A stretch of DNA of 64,000 nucleotides from Aquabacter sediminis (GCF_028863665.1 NZ_JARBFX010000016.1:25828-89827); one strand, 5' to 3'; counted from the stretch's first letter, positions 17,211 through 27,899 are shown. Made by a program: numbers and translations. Notes: generated from the letters alone by a model not told the origin.

Positions 17211-20200
17211 ATGGCCGACCCCATCGCCCCCGGCGACGCCCCGCTCTGGTACAAGGACGCGGTCATCTACCAGCTCCATGTGAAGTCGTTCTTCGATTCC
17301 AACAATGACGGGATCGGCGACTTTCCGGGCCTCCTCGCCAAGCTGGACTACATCGCGGAACTCGGCGTCAACGCCATCTGGCTGCTGCCTTTCTATCCCT
17401 CGCCGCGCCGGGACGATGGCTATGACATCGCGCTCTATGAGGGCGTGTCGCCGGACTACGGCACCATGGAGGATGCCCGCCGCTTCATCGAGGCGGCCCA
17501 TGCCCGCGGCATCCGCGTCATCACCGAGCTGGTGGTGAACCACACGTCCGACCAGCATCCCTGGTTCCAGGCCGCCCGCCGCGCGCCCAAGGGGTCGCCG
17601 GAGCGCAATTTCTATGTCTGGGCCGATGACGACCAGGGCTATCAGGGCACGCGGATCATCTTCCTGGACACCGAGAAGTCCAACTGGACCTTCGATCCGG
17701 TGGCCGGACAGTATTTCTGGCACCGCTTCTATTCCCACCAGCCGGACCTGAACTTCGACAATCCCGAAGTGCTGGAGCGCATCCTTTCGGTCATGCGCTT
17801 CTGGCTGGATCTGGGCGTCGATGGCCTGCGGCTTGATGCCGTGCCCTATCTCATCGAGCGCGAGGGCACGTCCAACGAGAACCTCGCCGAGACCCACGAC
17901 ATCCTGCGCAAGATCCGCGCGCATCTCGATGCCAATTATAAAGGTCGCATGCTGCTGGCCGAAGCCAATATGTGGCCGGAGGACACGCAGCAATATTTCG
18001 GCGAGAATGCCGATGAATGCCACATGGCGTTCCACTTCCCGCTGATGCCGCGCATGTACATGGCCATCGCCAAGGAAGACCGCTTCCCCATCACCGACAT
18101 CCTCCGGCAGACGCCCTCCATCCCCGAAACGTGCCAATGGGCCATCTTCCTGCGCAACCATGACGAGCTGACGCTGGAAATGGTCACGGATGCGGAGCGG
18201 GACTATCTGTGGTCCGTCTATGCCGCCGACCGGCGGGCGCGGCTGAACCTCGGAATCCGCCGCCGCCTCGCGCCCCTTCTGGAGCGCGACCGGCGGCGCA
18301 TCGAGCTGATGAATGCCCTTCTCTTCACCATGCCCGGCACCCCCGTCATCTATTATGGCGACGAGATCGGCATGGGCGACAACATCCATCTGGGCGACCG
18401 CGATGGCGTGCGCACGCCCATGCAATGGTCGCCGGATCGCAATGGCGGCTTCTCCAAGGCGGACCCGGAGCAACTGGTCCTGCCGCCCATCCAGGACCCG
18501 CTGTCGGGCTATTTCGCGCTGAATGTGGAAGCGCAGATGCGCGACCCCCATTCGCTGCTGAACTGGACGCGCCGCATGCTGGCGGTGCGCAAGGCCCATC
18601 CCTGCTTCGGGCGGGGCGGCTTCCGGCCGCTCTATCCCGGCAATCGCAAGATCCTCGCTTATCTGCGCACCTATGCGGACGAGACCATCCTGTGCATCGC
18701 CAACCTGTCGCAGACGCTGCAGGCGGTGGAGCTGGACCTCACCGAATTCGACGGCCGCGTGCCGGTGGAAATGATGGGCGGCACGCCGTTCCCGCCCGTG
18801 GGGCGCCTGCCCTATCTCCTCACCGTGCCACCTTATGGCTTCTTCGCCTTCAACCTCGCCGCCAACGTGGCCGAGCCCTCCTGGCACACCAGCCCGCCCG
18901 AGCAATTGCCGGAATTCGAGACCCTGGTCCTGCGCGCGGGCCTCGCCGACGTACTCTCCTCACGCAACAAGGCGATCATCGAGCAGGAGGCGCTGCCCGC
19001 TTATGTGCGCCGCCGCCGCTGGTTCACCGCGCCGGGTGACGAGACCGCTTTGCGCAAGGCCGATCGTGCGCCCATCGACCGGGCGTTCATCGAATGGGCC
19101 ATGCCGCTGCCCAAGGCGGGCGACCATGTGATGGTGGTGCAGATCGTCGTGGAAGCAGGCGGGGAAAGCGCGCGCTACATGATGCCGCTGGCCATCGCCT
19201 GGGAGGACGAGCAGCCGAGCCCGCTTTCCGTCCAGCTTGCCTTGACGCGGGTGCGGCAGGGCCGGCGCGTGGGCTATCTGACCGATGGGCTCACCCTCGA
19301 CCAATTGCCTCGCGCCGTTGTGCGGGCGCTGCGCTCCGGCACGGTGCTCGAATTGCCCGACGGGGGCGAACTGCGCTTCGTGGCCGATGCGGACCTCGCC
19401 AGTCTGGAAATCCCGGAAGACGCCCCGGTCCAGCGCATCGGCACCGAACAGCCCACAGCCACCATCGTCATCGAGGAAGGTGCGGCCTTCAAGGTCATCC
19501 GCCGCCCGCATCTCGGCGCGCAGCCGCAATCGGAGATGATCCGGCGCCTCACCTCGCTTGGCTTCGAGGGCACGCCGCCTTTGCTGGGAGAAGTGGTGCG
19601 CACCACCTCTGATGGGCGCTCGGCCGTGCTGGCGCTGATGCTGGGCTATGTGCGCAACCAGGGCAACGCCCGCAACTGGGTGCTGGACCAGGTGAGCCGC
19701 GCGCTCACCTCCTCCGCCCAGTCGGGCCGCGAGATCGAGCCGGCCTTCGAGGAGCAGATGTCGGGCATCATGCCCTTCCTGCGCCAGACGGGGCGGCGGC
19801 TTGCGGAATTCCATGCATTGATGCGGACGCAGACCGACGACCCCGCCTTCGCGCCCGAGGCCTTCACCCGCGCCGAGGCGGAAGCGTTGGGTGAGGCGGT
19901 GGCCGCCCTTCTCGACAGCGCCTTCCATGCGCTGAAGGACCCGGCGGGCCTGTCCGCGGCCGATGCCGCGCGCGCGGAGGCCATCTTGCAGGTGGGAACG
20001 GACCTGCGGGCGGTGGCCAGCACGCTTGCCGGCAGCCTGTCCGGCACCCCCAAGACGCGCATTCACGGCAATCTGAATCTCGGCCAGGTGCTGGTGCGCG
20101 GCAACGATGCCTGCCTCGTCAATTTCGGCGACGAAGCCGGCAAGGCCAGCCCGTGGTTCGACCTTGCCAGCCTCATGCGCGCCCTGTCTTCCGCCTCGGC

Positions 20201-20510
20201 CGCACTGGTCAACGCGCCCCACGAGACCGTGGGGCTGATGACCGAAGCCGCGCGCACCGAGCTTCTCGATCGCTTCGCCAGCCGGGCCGAACGCGCGCTG
20301 CTGGGTGGCTATGCGGACGGGGCCGGGGGCCTGGAGCGGGCGCTTATCGACCTGTTCCTTCTCGAACTGGTGGCCCAGGAGATCTGCGGCTCCGGCCTCA
20401 CGCCCGCACCCGCGGTGCGTGCGCTCCACGGCTTTGCCGTGCGCTATGCGGGCGCCGTCGATCCCGAGTTGGAGGACACCCCGACACCGCTGGAGGAGGC
20501 CACCTCATGA
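17211..20510 (+). CDS. treS: Trehalose synthase fused to a maltokinase-like domain
   Basis: 1099 residues. Residues 1-565 are a GH13 trehalose synthase (maltose alpha-D-glucosyltransferase) that interconverts trehalose and maltose. Catalytic residues are visible as D209 ([10 protein letters not shown]), E251 ([10 protein letters not shown]) and D318 (RNHDELTLE). Residues 582-1099 are a Pep2/Mak maltokinase-type domain, normally forming maltose 1-phosphate for GlgE. In that half the expected HGD motif reads HGNLNLGQ (N954) and the DFEGE motif reads NFGDE (N971). Both aspartates needed for phosphotransfer and metal binding are replaced, with the family spacing of 17 residues kept. The kinase half is thus probably inactive. 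GGGAGG lies six bases before the ATG. First gene of a four-gene glucan operon, overlapping glgB by four bases. Confidence 0.92.
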   Translation: MADPIAPGDAPLWYKDAVIYQLHVKSFFDSNNDGIGDFPGLLAKLDYIAELGVNAIWLLPFYPSPRRDDGYDIALYEGVSPDYGTMEDARRFIEAAHARGIRVITELVVNHTSDQHPWFQAARRAPKGSPERNFYVWADDDQGYQGTRIIFLDTEKSNWTFDPVAGQYFWHRFYSHQPDLNFDNPEVLERILSVMRFWLDLGVDGLRLDAVPYLIEREGTSNENLAETHDILRKIRAHLDANYKGRMLLAEANMWPEDTQQYFGENADECHMAFHFPLMPRMYMAIAKEDRFPITDILRQTPSIPETCQWAIFLRNHDELTLEMVTDAERDYLWSVYAADRRARLNLGIRRRLAPLLERDRRRIELMNALLFTMPGTPVIYYGDEIGMGDNIHLGDRDGVRTPMQWSPDRNGGFSKADPEQLVLPPIQDPLSGYFALNVEAQMRDPHSLLNWTRRMLAVRKAHPCFGRGGFRPLYPGNRKILAYLRTYADETILCIANLSQTLQAVELDLTEFDGRVPVEMMGGTPFPPVGRLPYLLTVPPYGFFAFNLAANVAEPSWHTSPPEQLPEFETLVLRAGLADVLSSRNKAIIEQEALPAYVRRRRWFTAPGDETALRKADRAPIDRAFIEWAMPLPKAGDHVMVVQIVVEAGGESARYMMPLAIAWEDEQPSPLSVQLALTRVRQGRRVGYLTDGLTLDQLPRAVVRALRSGTVLELPDGGELRFVADADLASLEIPEDAPVQRIGTEQPTATIVIEEGAAFKVIRRPHLGAQPQSEMIRRLTSLGFEGTPPLLGEVVRTTSDGRSAVLALMLGYVRNQGNARNWVLDQVSRALTSSAQSGREIEPAFEEQMSGIMPFLRQTGRRLAEFHALMRTQTDDPAFAPEAFTRAEAEALGEAVAALLDSAFHALKDPAGLSAADAARAEAILQVGTDLRAVASTLAGSLSGTPKTRIHGNLNLGQVLVRGNDACLVNFGDEAGKASPWFDLASLMRALSSASAALVNAPHETVGLMTEAARTELLDRFASRAERALLGGYADGAGGLERALIDLFLLELVAQEICGSGLTPAPAVRALHGFAVRYAGAVDPELEDTPTPLEEATS

Positions 20511-22735
20511 GCACTCCCACTGCCCATCCCGCGCCCCAAGCGACAGCCGCGGGGCTGGCCGAGGCCGAGGCGCACGCCTTGCTGGATGCCCGCCATGGCG
20601 ACCCCTTCCGCGTGCTGGGGCCGCATCTGGTACCCGATGGGGTGGTGGTGCGGGCGATCCGTCCCGGTGCGCGGCGGGTGGAGGTGGTGGAGCGCAAGAC
20701 AGGCGCGGCCTTTCCCCTCGCCGCGCAGCCGGACGGCGTCCTGTTCGCGGGGCCGGCGGGTGCCTTCGCACAGCAGGGGCCGTCGGCCTATGTGCTGCGC
20801 ACCACCTGGCCTGACGGGGTGGTGGAGGAGAGCGAGGACCCCTATGCCTTCCCCCTCCTCCTGACCGACGACGACCTCTATTTCATCGGCGAGGGCACGC
20901 ACCTCAATCTCGCCGATGCGCTCGGCGCCCGCGCCACGGCGGTGGACGGCATTGCGGGCGTGCGCTTCGCGCTCTGGGCGCCCCATGCGGCCGCGGCCAG
21001 CGTGATCGGCGATTTCAACATGTGGGACCCCCGCCGCCATCCCATGCGCCGCCGCAATGGGGGCGTGTGGGAGCTGTTCGTCCCGCGCCTGTCCCCCGGC
21101 GCGGCCTATATGTTCGAGCTGATCGGCCCCGATGGCGCCCGCCTGCCGCGCAAGGCCGATCCGGTGGCGCGGGCCACCCAATGCCCGCCGGCCACCGCCT
21201 CCATCGTCGCCGATCCCGCGCCCTTCCATTGGCAGGATGGCGCCTGGATGGAGAGCCGCGCCAGCCGCCACACGGCGCAGGCCCCCCTCTCCTTCTATGA
21301 GGTGCACGCCTACTCCTGGATCCACCCGGACGGCCGCCTGCCGGACTGGGACGCCCTGGGGGACCGCCTCATTCCCTATGCCACCGACCTCGGCTTCACC
21401 CATCTGGAGCTGATGCCGGTGATGGAGCATCCCTTCGGCGGCTCCTGGGGCTATCAGCCGCTCGGCCTGTTCGCGCCCACGGCGCGGCTCGGGCCGCCGG
21501 ACGCCTTCGCCCGCTTCGTGGACCGCTGCCACCAGGCGGGCCTGGGCGTGATCCTGGACTGGGTGCCGGCCCATTTTCCTTCCGACGCCCACGGTCTCGC
21601 GCATTTCGATGGCACCGCGCTCTACGAATATGCCGACCCGCGCGAGGGCTTCCATCCCGACTGGAACTCGCTGATCTACGATCTGAGCAAGCCGCAGGTG
21701 GCGGGTTTTCTCATCGCCAGCGCGCTGGAATGGCTACGGCACTTCCATGTGGACGGGCTGCGCGTGGATGCGGTCGCCTCCATGCTCTATCGCGACTATT
21801 CCCGCAAACCCGGCGAGTGGATCCCCAACATCCATGGCGGCAAGGAGAACCTGGAGGCCATCGCCTTCCTGCGCCGCCTCAACGAGACGGTGGCGCGGGA
21901 CGTCCCCGGCGCGCTGGTGATCGCCGAGGAATCCACCGCCTGGCCGGGTGTGACCGCGCCAGTCAGCGAAGGCGGGCTCGGCTTTTCCTTCAAGTGGAAC
22001 ATGGGCTGGATGCATGACAGCCTGCGCTATATGGGACGCGATCCCATCCATCGTCGCTTCCACGGCTCCGACCTGACCTTCGGCCTCGTCTATGCCTTCT
22101 CGGAGCGCTATGTCCTGCCCATCTCCCATGACGAGGTGGTGCACGGAAAGGGTTCGCTGCTCGCCCGCATGCCCGGCGACGACTGGCAGCGCATGGCGAA
22201 CCTGCGGGCCTATCTCGGCTTCATGTGGGGCCATCCCGGCAAGAAGCTGCTGTTCCAGGGGTGCGAGATCGCCCAGCCCACCGAATGGAACCATGACAGC
22301 GCCCTGCCCTGGCCCCTTCTCGCGGAAGGCGCCCATCGCGGCGTCCAGTCCCTGGTGCGCGACCTGAACCGGCTTTACCGCGCCCACCCCGCCCTTCATG
22401 CGGGGGATGCGGACCCGGGCGGCTTCCGCTGGATTGTGGAGGAAGACGCGGAAAACTCCGTCTTCGCCTTCCTCCGGGAGGCGCCCGGCGCTGCCCCGGT
22501 GCTGGTCATCTGCAACATGACCCCCACCCCGCGCCAGGGCTACCGGATCGGCGTGCCCACCGGCGGGCGCTGGCGTGAACTGCTGAACACCGACGCGCCC
22601 CTCTATGGCGGCACAGGGGTCGGCAACCTTGGCGGCGCTACGGCGTTAAGCACCGCGAGCCACGGCTTTGCCCACGCGCTCGACCTGACCTTGCCGCCCC
22701 TTGCCGCCTTGTTCCTGACCCCGCAGGAGACGTGA
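20507..22735 (+). CDS. glgB: 1,4-alpha-glucan branching enzyme
   Basis: 742 residues, standard for bacterial GlgB. It cuts alpha-1,4-glucan chains and rejoins them by alpha-1,6 links, making glycogen branched. Order: N-terminal beta domain (about 20-115), CBM48 (about 140-230, [17 protein letters not shown]), GH13 barrel with nucleophile D421 ([15 protein letters not shown]), acid/base E474 ([10 protein letters not shown]) and the third Asp in [13 protein letters not shown], then a C-terminal beta domain. The 421/474 spacing equals that of the E. coli enzyme. The ATG overlaps the treS stop as ATGA, so translation is coupled. Confidence 0.97.
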   Translation: MSTPTAHPAPQATAAGLAEAEAHALLDARHGDPFRVLGPHLVPDGVVVRAIRPGARRVEVVERKTGAAFPLAAQPDGVLFAGPAGAFAQQGPSAYVLRTTWPDGVVEESEDPYAFPLLLTDDDLYFIGEGTHLNLADALGARATAVDGIAGVRFALWAPHAAAASVIGDFNMWDPRRHPMRRRNGGVWELFVPRLSPGAAYMFELIGPDGARLPRKADPVARATQCPPATASIVADPAPFHWQDGAWMESRASRHTAQAPLSFYEVHAYSWIHPDGRLPDWDALGDRLIPYATDLGFTHLELMPVMEHPFGGSWGYQPLGLFAPTARLGPPDAFARFVDRCHQAGLGVILDWVPAHFPSDAHGLAHFDGTALYEYADPREGFHPDWNSLIYDLSKPQVAGFLIASALEWLRHFHVDGLRVDAVASMLYRDYSRKPGEWIPNIHGGKENLEAIAFLRRLNETVARDVPGALVIAEESTAWPGVTAPVSEGGLGFSFKWNMGWMHDSLRYMGRDPIHRRFHGSDLTFGLVYAFSERYVLPISHDEVVHGKGSLLARMPGDDWQRMANLRAYLGFMWGHPGKKLLFQGCEIAQPTEWNHDSALPWPLLAEGAHRGVQSLVRDLNRLYRAHPALHAGDADPGGFRWIVEEDAENSVFAFLREAPGAAPVLVICNMTPTPRQGYRIGVPTGGRWRELLNTDAPLYGGTGVGNLGGATALSTASHGFAHALDLTLPPLAALFLTPQET

Positions 22736-24834
22736 TGCCCGCCCTTTTTCCCGACCGCCTGGAGCCCGGAAAACCCTATCCCCTCGGCGCCCATGCGGAC
22801 GGGCTGGGTGTGAATTTCGCGGTCTTTTCCGCCCATGCGGAAAAGATCGAACTGTGCATCTTCGACGAGCGGGGCCGGCGGGAAGTGGCCCGCCTGGCGC
22901 TACCCGAATGCACCGACGAGGTCTGGCACGGCTACCTGCCCGGCGCCTCCGAGGGTCTGGTCTACGGCTATCGCGCCCATGGCCCCTATGATCCCGGGCG
23001 CGGCCATCGCTTCAATCCGGCCAAGCTCCTCATCGACCCCTATGCCCGCCAGCTCACCGGCGCGCCGCGCTGGTCGGATAGCCTGTTCTCCTACCGCCTC
23101 CAGAGCGGCCGGGCGGACCTGGCCATGGACCGCCACGACAGCGCCCCCGCCATGCCCAAATGCGTGGTGATGGACACCCCCACCGACTGGGCGGACCGCC
23201 GCCCCGACGTGCCATGGCCGGACACGGTGGTCTATGAGGCCCATCTGCGCGGGCTTTCGATGATGCGAGACGACATGGAGCCACGGGTGCGCGGCACGTT
23301 CGCGGCGCTGGGCGATCCGCGTCTCATCGATCATCTCCACCGGCTTGGCGTCACCAGCGTGGAATTGCTGCCCGTGCACGCCTTCCTTCAGGATCGTTTC
23401 CTGGTGGAACGGGGGCTGCGCAATTATTGGGGCTATTCCACCCTGTCCTATTTCGCGCCCGAGCCGGCCTTTCTGGGCCCCGCCGGTCTCCGGGAGATCC
23501 GGGGCGCGGTGCGCCGGCTCCATGCGGCGGGCATCGAGGTGATCCTCGATGTGGTCTATAACCACACATGCGAAGGCAACGAGCTTGGCCCCACCTTCTC
23601 CTTCAAGGGCCTCGACAATGCCAGCTATTACCGGCTGATGCCGGACAATCCCCGCTACTACATCAACGACACCGGCTGCGGGAACACGGTCAACCTCTCC
23701 CATCCGCGCGTGCTGCAGATGGTGATGGATTCCCTGCGCTACTGGGTGGAAGCCTTCCATGTGGACGGCTTCCGCTTCGATCTCGGCGTGACGCTGGCCC
23801 GCGAGCCCAACGGCTTCGACCCCGGCTGCGGCTTCCTGGACGCCATCCGGCAAGACCCGGTTCTCTCACGGGTGAAGCTCATCGCCGAGCCCTGGGACAT
23901 TGGCCCCGATGGCTACCAGCTCGGCAATTTCCCGCCCGGCTTTGCCGAATGGAACGACCGCTTCCGCGACGGCGTGCGCCGCTTCTGGCGGGCCGAACCC
24001 GGCCAGCGGGGGGAACTGGCGGCACGCCTGACCGGCACCAGCGAAGCCTTCGACATGCGCTCGCGCAAGCCATGGGCCTCGGTGAATTTCCTTGCCGCCC
24101 ATGACGGCTTCACGCTGGCCGACCTCACCGCCTATGACGAGAAGCACAACGAGGCCAATGGCGAGGACAATCGCGATGGCCACGGCGCCAACTTCTCGGC
24201 CAATTGGGGAGCGGAGGGGCCGACCGACGATCCCGCCATCCTCAAGACCCGCCACCAGGTGCGCAAGGCGCTGCTCGCGACGCTGATGCTCTCGCAGGGC
24301 ACACCCATGCTGCTGGCGGGCGACGAGTTCGGCCGCACCCAGAACGGCAACAACAACGCCTATTGCCAGGACAATGAAATCTCCTGGATCGACTGGTCGC
24401 TGGCCGGCACGGACGACGGGGCGGACCTGATCGATACATTCGCCCAGCTGTCCGCCCTGCGGCGGCGCTTCCAATTGCTGCGCGCCCCCCGCTTCCTGCA
24501 CGGCCACCATGAGCCCATACCCGGCATGGCGGACATTTCCTGGTTTGACGAGCATGGCACGCAGTTGGAAGGCGATGGCTGGCATGCGGATGGCGGCCAC
24601 ACCCTCAATCTCCGGCGCGCCGGACCCTCAACGGACGGCGGCATCGACGTGCTGCTTCTGCTGATCAACGGCAAGGGCGAGGAGACCCATTTCCGTCTTC
24701 CGGAGCCGCCCCAGGACTGGCGGCTGGTGTTTGACAGCGCCAGTCGTCCGCAGGGCGAACCGACCGTGGAGGGCGAGACGCGCCTCGCGCCCCGCAGCGT
24801 GCGCCTGCTCGCCGCGCATCTCGACGCCGCCTGA
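22735..24834 (+). CDS. glgX: Glycogen debranching enzyme GlgX
   Basis: 699 residues, a GH13 isoamylase-type enzyme that removes alpha-1,6 side chains from limit dextrins. An N-terminal CBM48-like domain (LGVNFAVFSAHAEKIELC) is followed by the catalytic barrel with DGFRFDLG (nucleophile Asp), LIAEPWDIG (Glu) and AAHDGFTLADL (third Asp). NHTCEGNELGPT is typical of the GlgX/TreX group. The ATG at 22735 shares one base with the glgB stop (TGATG) and has AGGAGA at good distance. A GTG at 22732 is a less likely start. In this operon GlgX should free linear maltodextrins for MalQ. Confidence 0.96.
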   Translation: MPALFPDRLEPGKPYPLGAHADGLGVNFAVFSAHAEKIELCIFDERGRREVARLALPECTDEVWHGYLPGASEGLVYGYRAHGPYDPGRGHRFNPAKLLIDPYARQLTGAPRWSDSLFSYRLQSGRADLAMDRHDSAPAMPKCVVMDTPTDWADRRPDVPWPDTVVYEAHLRGLSMMRDDMEPRVRGTFAALGDPRLIDHLHRLGVTSVELLPVHAFLQDRFLVERGLRNYWGYSTLSYFAPEPAFLGPAGLREIRGAVRRLHAAGIEVILDVVYNHTCEGNELGPTFSFKGLDNASYYRLMPDNPRYYINDTGCGNTVNLSHPRVLQMVMDSLRYWVEAFHVDGFRFDLGVTLAREPNGFDPGCGFLDAIRQDPVLSRVKLIAEPWDIGPDGYQLGNFPPGFAEWNDRFRDGVRRFWRAEPGQRGELAARLTGTSEAFDMRSRKPWASVNFLAAHDGFTLADLTAYDEKHNEANGEDNRDGHGANFSANWGAEGPTDDPAILKTRHQVRKALLATLMLSQGTPMLLAGDEFGRTQNGNNNAYCQDNEISWIDWSLAGTDDGADLIDTFAQLSALRRRFQLLRAPRFLHGHHEPIPGMADISWFDEHGTQLEGDGWHADGGHTLNLRRAGPSTDGGIDVLLLLINGKGEETHFRLPEPPQDWRLVFDSASRPQGEPTVEGETRLAPRSVRLLAAHLDAA

Positions 24835-24858
24835 CCGATCTTCGCAAGGACTTCGCGC

Positions 24859-26928
24859 ATGACCGACGCGCTCACCCGCCTGGCGGCCCTCGCCGGCCTG
24901 TCTCCCCAATGGACGGACGCGTTCGGCCGCCCCCAGACCGTTTCGCCCGACGTGCTGCGCGCCTTGCTCGCGACCCTTGGCCTGCCCGCCTCCACCGATG
25001 CGGAAGTGACTGATGGCCTCCACGCACTGGAACGCGAGCAGGCCGCCAACACCCCACCGCTCGTGACCGCCGATGCGGGCGCGCCCATCAGCCTGCCCTT
25101 CGCACACCGCGGGGCGCGCGTGCGCTATCGCATCCGCCTGGAGGGCGGCGGGATGGTGGAGGGGGAGGCCGAGGTCGCGCAGGGACGGCTGCACCTGCCG
25201 GCGCTTGGGGATGCGGGCTATCACCGCCTGGAGGCGGGAGGGCTTGAGACCGTTCTGGCCGTGGCGCCCGCGCGCTGCTTCAGCGTCGGCGATGCGGTCC
25301 GCCGGGAGGATCCGCGCCTGTGGGCGCTGGCGGTGCAGGTCTATGGGCTGCGGCGGGCGGGCGATGGCGGCATCGGCGACTTCACCGGCCTTGGCGCCTT
25401 CGCCATGGATGCGGCGCGTTCGGGCGCCGCAGGGCTGGTCATGAGCCCGGTCCACGCCGCCTTTTCCGCCGATGCCCACCATTTCAGCCCCTATTCGCCC
25501 TCCAGCCGTCTGTTCGTGAATGCCCTTCATGCGGACCCGGCGGTGGTATTCGGCGCCGAAACGGTGGCCCAGGCTGTGGCGGCCCTGGGCCTTGGAGCTG
25601 AAATGACTGCGCTGGAGGCAGCCGCGCAGGTGGAGTGGCCGAAAGCTGGCCCCTCCAAGCTCTCCGTCATGCGGCACTTGTGCGCCAACGTCCTGCCCAG
25701 GCGACCCGACCTCGTGGCGGATCTGGCCGCCTTCCGCCGCGATGGCGGACAGATGCTGGAGGACCATGCCCGCTTCGAGGCCCTCCACGCCGCGCAATTC
25801 GGCGCCGACCCGTTCAAGTGGCACTGGCGCTCGTGGCCGGAGGGGCTGCGCCACCCCCGTTCGCCGGAGGTGGAGCGCTTCGCGCAGGACCATGCGGAGG
25901 CGGTGACCTTCCACGCCGCCCTGCAATGGATGGCGGCCCGCTCTCTCCAGGCGGCCCAGGACACGGCGCGGTCGGCAGGCATGCCCATCGGCCTCATCGC
26001 CGACCTGGCCGTGGGTGCCGACGGCGGTGGCAGTCAGGCATGGGGGCACCAGGAGGAGATGCTCATCGGCGCCTCCGTCGGAGCGCCTCCCGATTTGCTG
26101 AATTCCATCGGCCAGGGCTGGGGCCTTGCGGCCTTCTCGCCGCGCGGCCTCGTCAATGGCGGCTTCGGCATGTTCCGCAACATGCTCGCGGCGGTGATGG
26201 CCCATGCCGGCGGGGTACGCATCGACCATGTGATGGGGCTGTCCCGCCTCTGGCTCATCCCGGACGGGGCGCCGCCCGCCGCCGGCGCCTATCTGGCCTA
26301 TCCGTTCGACGACATGATCCGGCTGGTGGCCCTGGAATCCCAGCGCCGTCAGGCCATCGTGATCGGCGAGGATCTGGGCACCGTGCCCTTCGGCTTCCGC
26401 GAGAAGCTGGCGGAGCGGGGCATATTGGGCCTCCAGGTGCTGTGGTTCGAGCGGGACGGAGCGGGCTTCAAGCGCGCGGCGGACTATTCCACCCTGGCCA
26501 GTGCCGTCACCGGCACCCATGACCTGCCCACGGTCCATGGCTGGTGGCGCGGCGGCGACATCACCTGGCGGGCGCCCCTCGGCCTTCTGGGCGAGGGCCG
26601 CACGGAGGCGGACGAGCGCGCCGAGCGCGAGGCGGACCGCGCCGCGCTCTGGCAGGCCCTTGGTGCTGAAGGCGCGGCGCCGGCGCCGGAGACTCCGGAC
26701 GGCGTCCTGAACGCGGCGCTGGATTTTGTCGGCCGCACCCCGTCCCCCCTGGTGGTGGTGCCGCTGGAAGACGCGCTCGGGCGCACCGAGCAGCCCAACC
26801 TGCCGGGCACGGTGGACGAGCACCCCAACTGGCGCCGCCGCTATGACGGCGCGGCCGATACGCTGCTGGACGGACCAGACGTTCAGACCCACCTCGCCAC
26901 CCTCGCGCGGGCCCGCGCGACCTCCTGA
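24859..26928 (+). CDS. malQ: 4-alpha-glucanotransferase
   Basis: 689 residues, GH77. It moves glucan segments between maltodextrins, releasing glucose and able to use maltose and longer chains. An N-terminal extension of about 140 residues, common in E. coli-type MalQ, precedes the barrel. Catalytic residues: D456 (RIDHVMGLSR), E504 (VIGEDLGTVP) and D555 (GTHDLPTVHGWW). It starts 24 bases after glgX with AAGGA before the ATG, so it ends the same operon. As the only maltose-using partner of TreS in the cluster it could take the place of the GlgE route (see findings). Confidence 0.95.
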   Translation: MTDALTRLAALAGLSPQWTDAFGRPQTVSPDVLRALLATLGLPASTDAEVTDGLHALEREQAANTPPLVTADAGAPISLPFAHRGARVRYRIRLEGGGMVEGEAEVAQGRLHLPALGDAGYHRLEAGGLETVLAVAPARCFSVGDAVRREDPRLWALAVQVYGLRRAGDGGIGDFTGLGAFAMDAARSGAAGLVMSPVHAAFSADAHHFSPYSPSSRLFVNALHADPAVVFGAETVAQAVAALGLGAEMTALEAAAQVEWPKAGPSKLSVMRHLCANVLPRRPDLVADLAAFRRDGGQMLEDHARFEALHAAQFGADPFKWHWRSWPEGLRHPRSPEVERFAQDHAEAVTFHAALQWMAARSLQAAQDTARSAGMPIGLIADLAVGADGGGSQAWGHQEEMLIGASVGAPPDLLNSIGQGWGLAAFSPRGLVNGGFGMFRNMLAAVMAHAGGVRIDHVMGLSRLWLIPDGAPPAAGAYLAYPFDDMIRLVALESQRRQAIVIGEDLGTVPFGFREKLAERGILGLQVLWFERDGAGFKRAADYSTLASAVTGTHDLPTVHGWWRGGDITWRAPLGLLGEGRTEADERAEREADRAALWQALGAEGAAPAPETPDGVLNAALDFVGRTPSPLVVVPLEDALGRTEQPNLPGTVDEHPNWRRRYDGAADTLLDGPDVQTHLATLARARATS

Positions 26929-27034
26929 ACGGGCGCCCGCTCAAGCCCCGCATCCTCCTCAAGCGCCGCCCTTGCACGCGCGCCCCCCGCGCCCCATATC
27001 GGGAAGCGTCGGGGTGCCGCTTAGGGCCCCGGCG

Positions 27035-27097
27035 GGAAGATGGCCGGATAGGACATCTTCCGTACCGCAAAGTCGCTTGACGAGGACTTTGGACATG
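27035..27097 (+). promoter_or_regulatory. ROSE-type RNA thermometer of hsp20
   Basis: Two hairpins in the leader. The first is an 8-bp stem GGAAGATG (27035-27042) with CATCTTCC (27054-27061). The second hides the ribosome binding site: CAAAGTC (27068-27074) pairs with GACTTTG (27085-27091), then a bulged G (27075), then CTT (27076-27078) with GAG (27082-27084). The Shine-Dalgarno AGGA is paired to TCGCT with the G unpaired. This UYGCU-against-AGGA arrangement is the diagnostic feature of ROSE elements, which melt at heat-shock temperature and let small heat-shock proteins be made. Further upstream sequence may form additional stems. Confidence 0.88.
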
Positions 27098-27520
27098 TCG
27101 CGTATTTCCTCGCTGTCGAACCCGTTTCTGCTTGGCTTCGACGAGGTCGAGCGGGCGCTCGACCGGGTCACCAAGGGGTCGGAGGGGTATCCCCCCTACA
27201 ATGTGGAACGGATCGACGCCGACGGTGGGCCGCTGAAGCTTCGCATCACCCTGGCAGTGGCCGGCTTCACGTCCGATCAACTGGAAATCACGCTCGAAGA
27301 GAAGGAACTCACCATTCGCGGTCGCCAGACCGAGGAGGTGGACGGCCGCGTCTTCCTGCACCGGGGGATCGCCGCGCGTCAGTTCCAGCGCACCTTTGTT
27401 CTGGCGGAGGGCATGAATGTCCTCGGCGCGGAACTGCGCAACGGTCTTCTGTCCATCGATCTCGTCCGGCCCGAGCCGACCCGGCTCGCAAAACGCATCG
27501 ACATCGTCTCCCGCTCCTGA
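27095..27520 (+). CDS. Hsp20/IbpA-type small heat-shock protein
   Basis: 141 residues, an ATP-independent chaperone that holds unfolding proteins. The N-terminus MSRISSLSNPFLLGFDEVERALDR is typical of rhizobial class A small heat-shock proteins. The alpha-crystallin domain runs from about residue 35 to 130 with ELTIRGRQ and the conserved end region AELRNGLLSIDLVRPEP. The start at 27095 follows the ROSE thermometer directly, whose hidden GAGGA is its ribosome binding site. A DUF1150 gene follows 50 bases later. Confidence 0.95.
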   Translation: MSRISSLSNPFLLGFDEVERALDRVTKGSEGYPPYNVERIDADGGPLKLRITLAVAGFTSDQLEITLEEKELTIRGRQTEEVDGRVFLHRGIAARQFQRTFVLAEGMNVLGAELRNGLLSIDLVRPEPTRLAKRIDIVSRS

Positions 27521-27570
27521 AGGGGAACGGTGGCCCGGTGTGACGCGTTGCGGAAAGAGAGGATGAGACA

Positions 27571-27834
27571 ATGATCGAGAAGAGCACCCCCGAGAACATC
27601 ACCATCACCCCCGAGGCGCTCGCTGGCCTCGGCGGCGGCGAGATCGCCTATGTGCGGACCATCCGGTCCGAGGATGTGCAGCAGCTGTTTCCCCAGGCGC
27701 CGGAGATCGCGCCGGGCATGACGCTGTTCACGCTTCACGCTGCGGATGGCACCCCCATCATGCTCACCGACAGCCGGGAGGCCGCGCTGGCCAATGCCAG
27801 CCAGCATGCCCTGGTGACGCTCTCGGTGCACTGA
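27571..27834 (+). CDS. DUF1150 family protein
   Basis: 87 residues, function unknown. Short cytoplasmic protein with conserved ALAGLGGGEIAYVRTIRSED in the middle, no membrane segment and no cysteine. DUF1150 genes regularly follow hsp20 genes in Rhizobiales, and here the gap is 50 bases, so a role in the heat-shock response is likely but unproven. The ribosome binding site GAGAGG lies before the ATG. A weak hairpin AGGCGGA-TCTTC-TCCGCCT (27849-27867) follows. Confidence 0.88.
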   Translation: MIEKSTPENITITPEALAGLGGGEIAYVRTIRSEDVQQLFPQAPEIAPGMTLFTLHAADGTPIMLTDSREAALANASQHALVTLSVH

Positions 27835-27899
27835 GGACGGGGGGGTGGAGGCGGATCTTCTCCGCCTTCCCGCCTGCCTTCAGACCGGACCGTTCCGGG

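Noticed and set aside
24628..26892. 754-residue open frame opposite malQ
   Set aside because: Antisense shadow of a gene with all catalytic residues. Composition unlike any real protein of the window.
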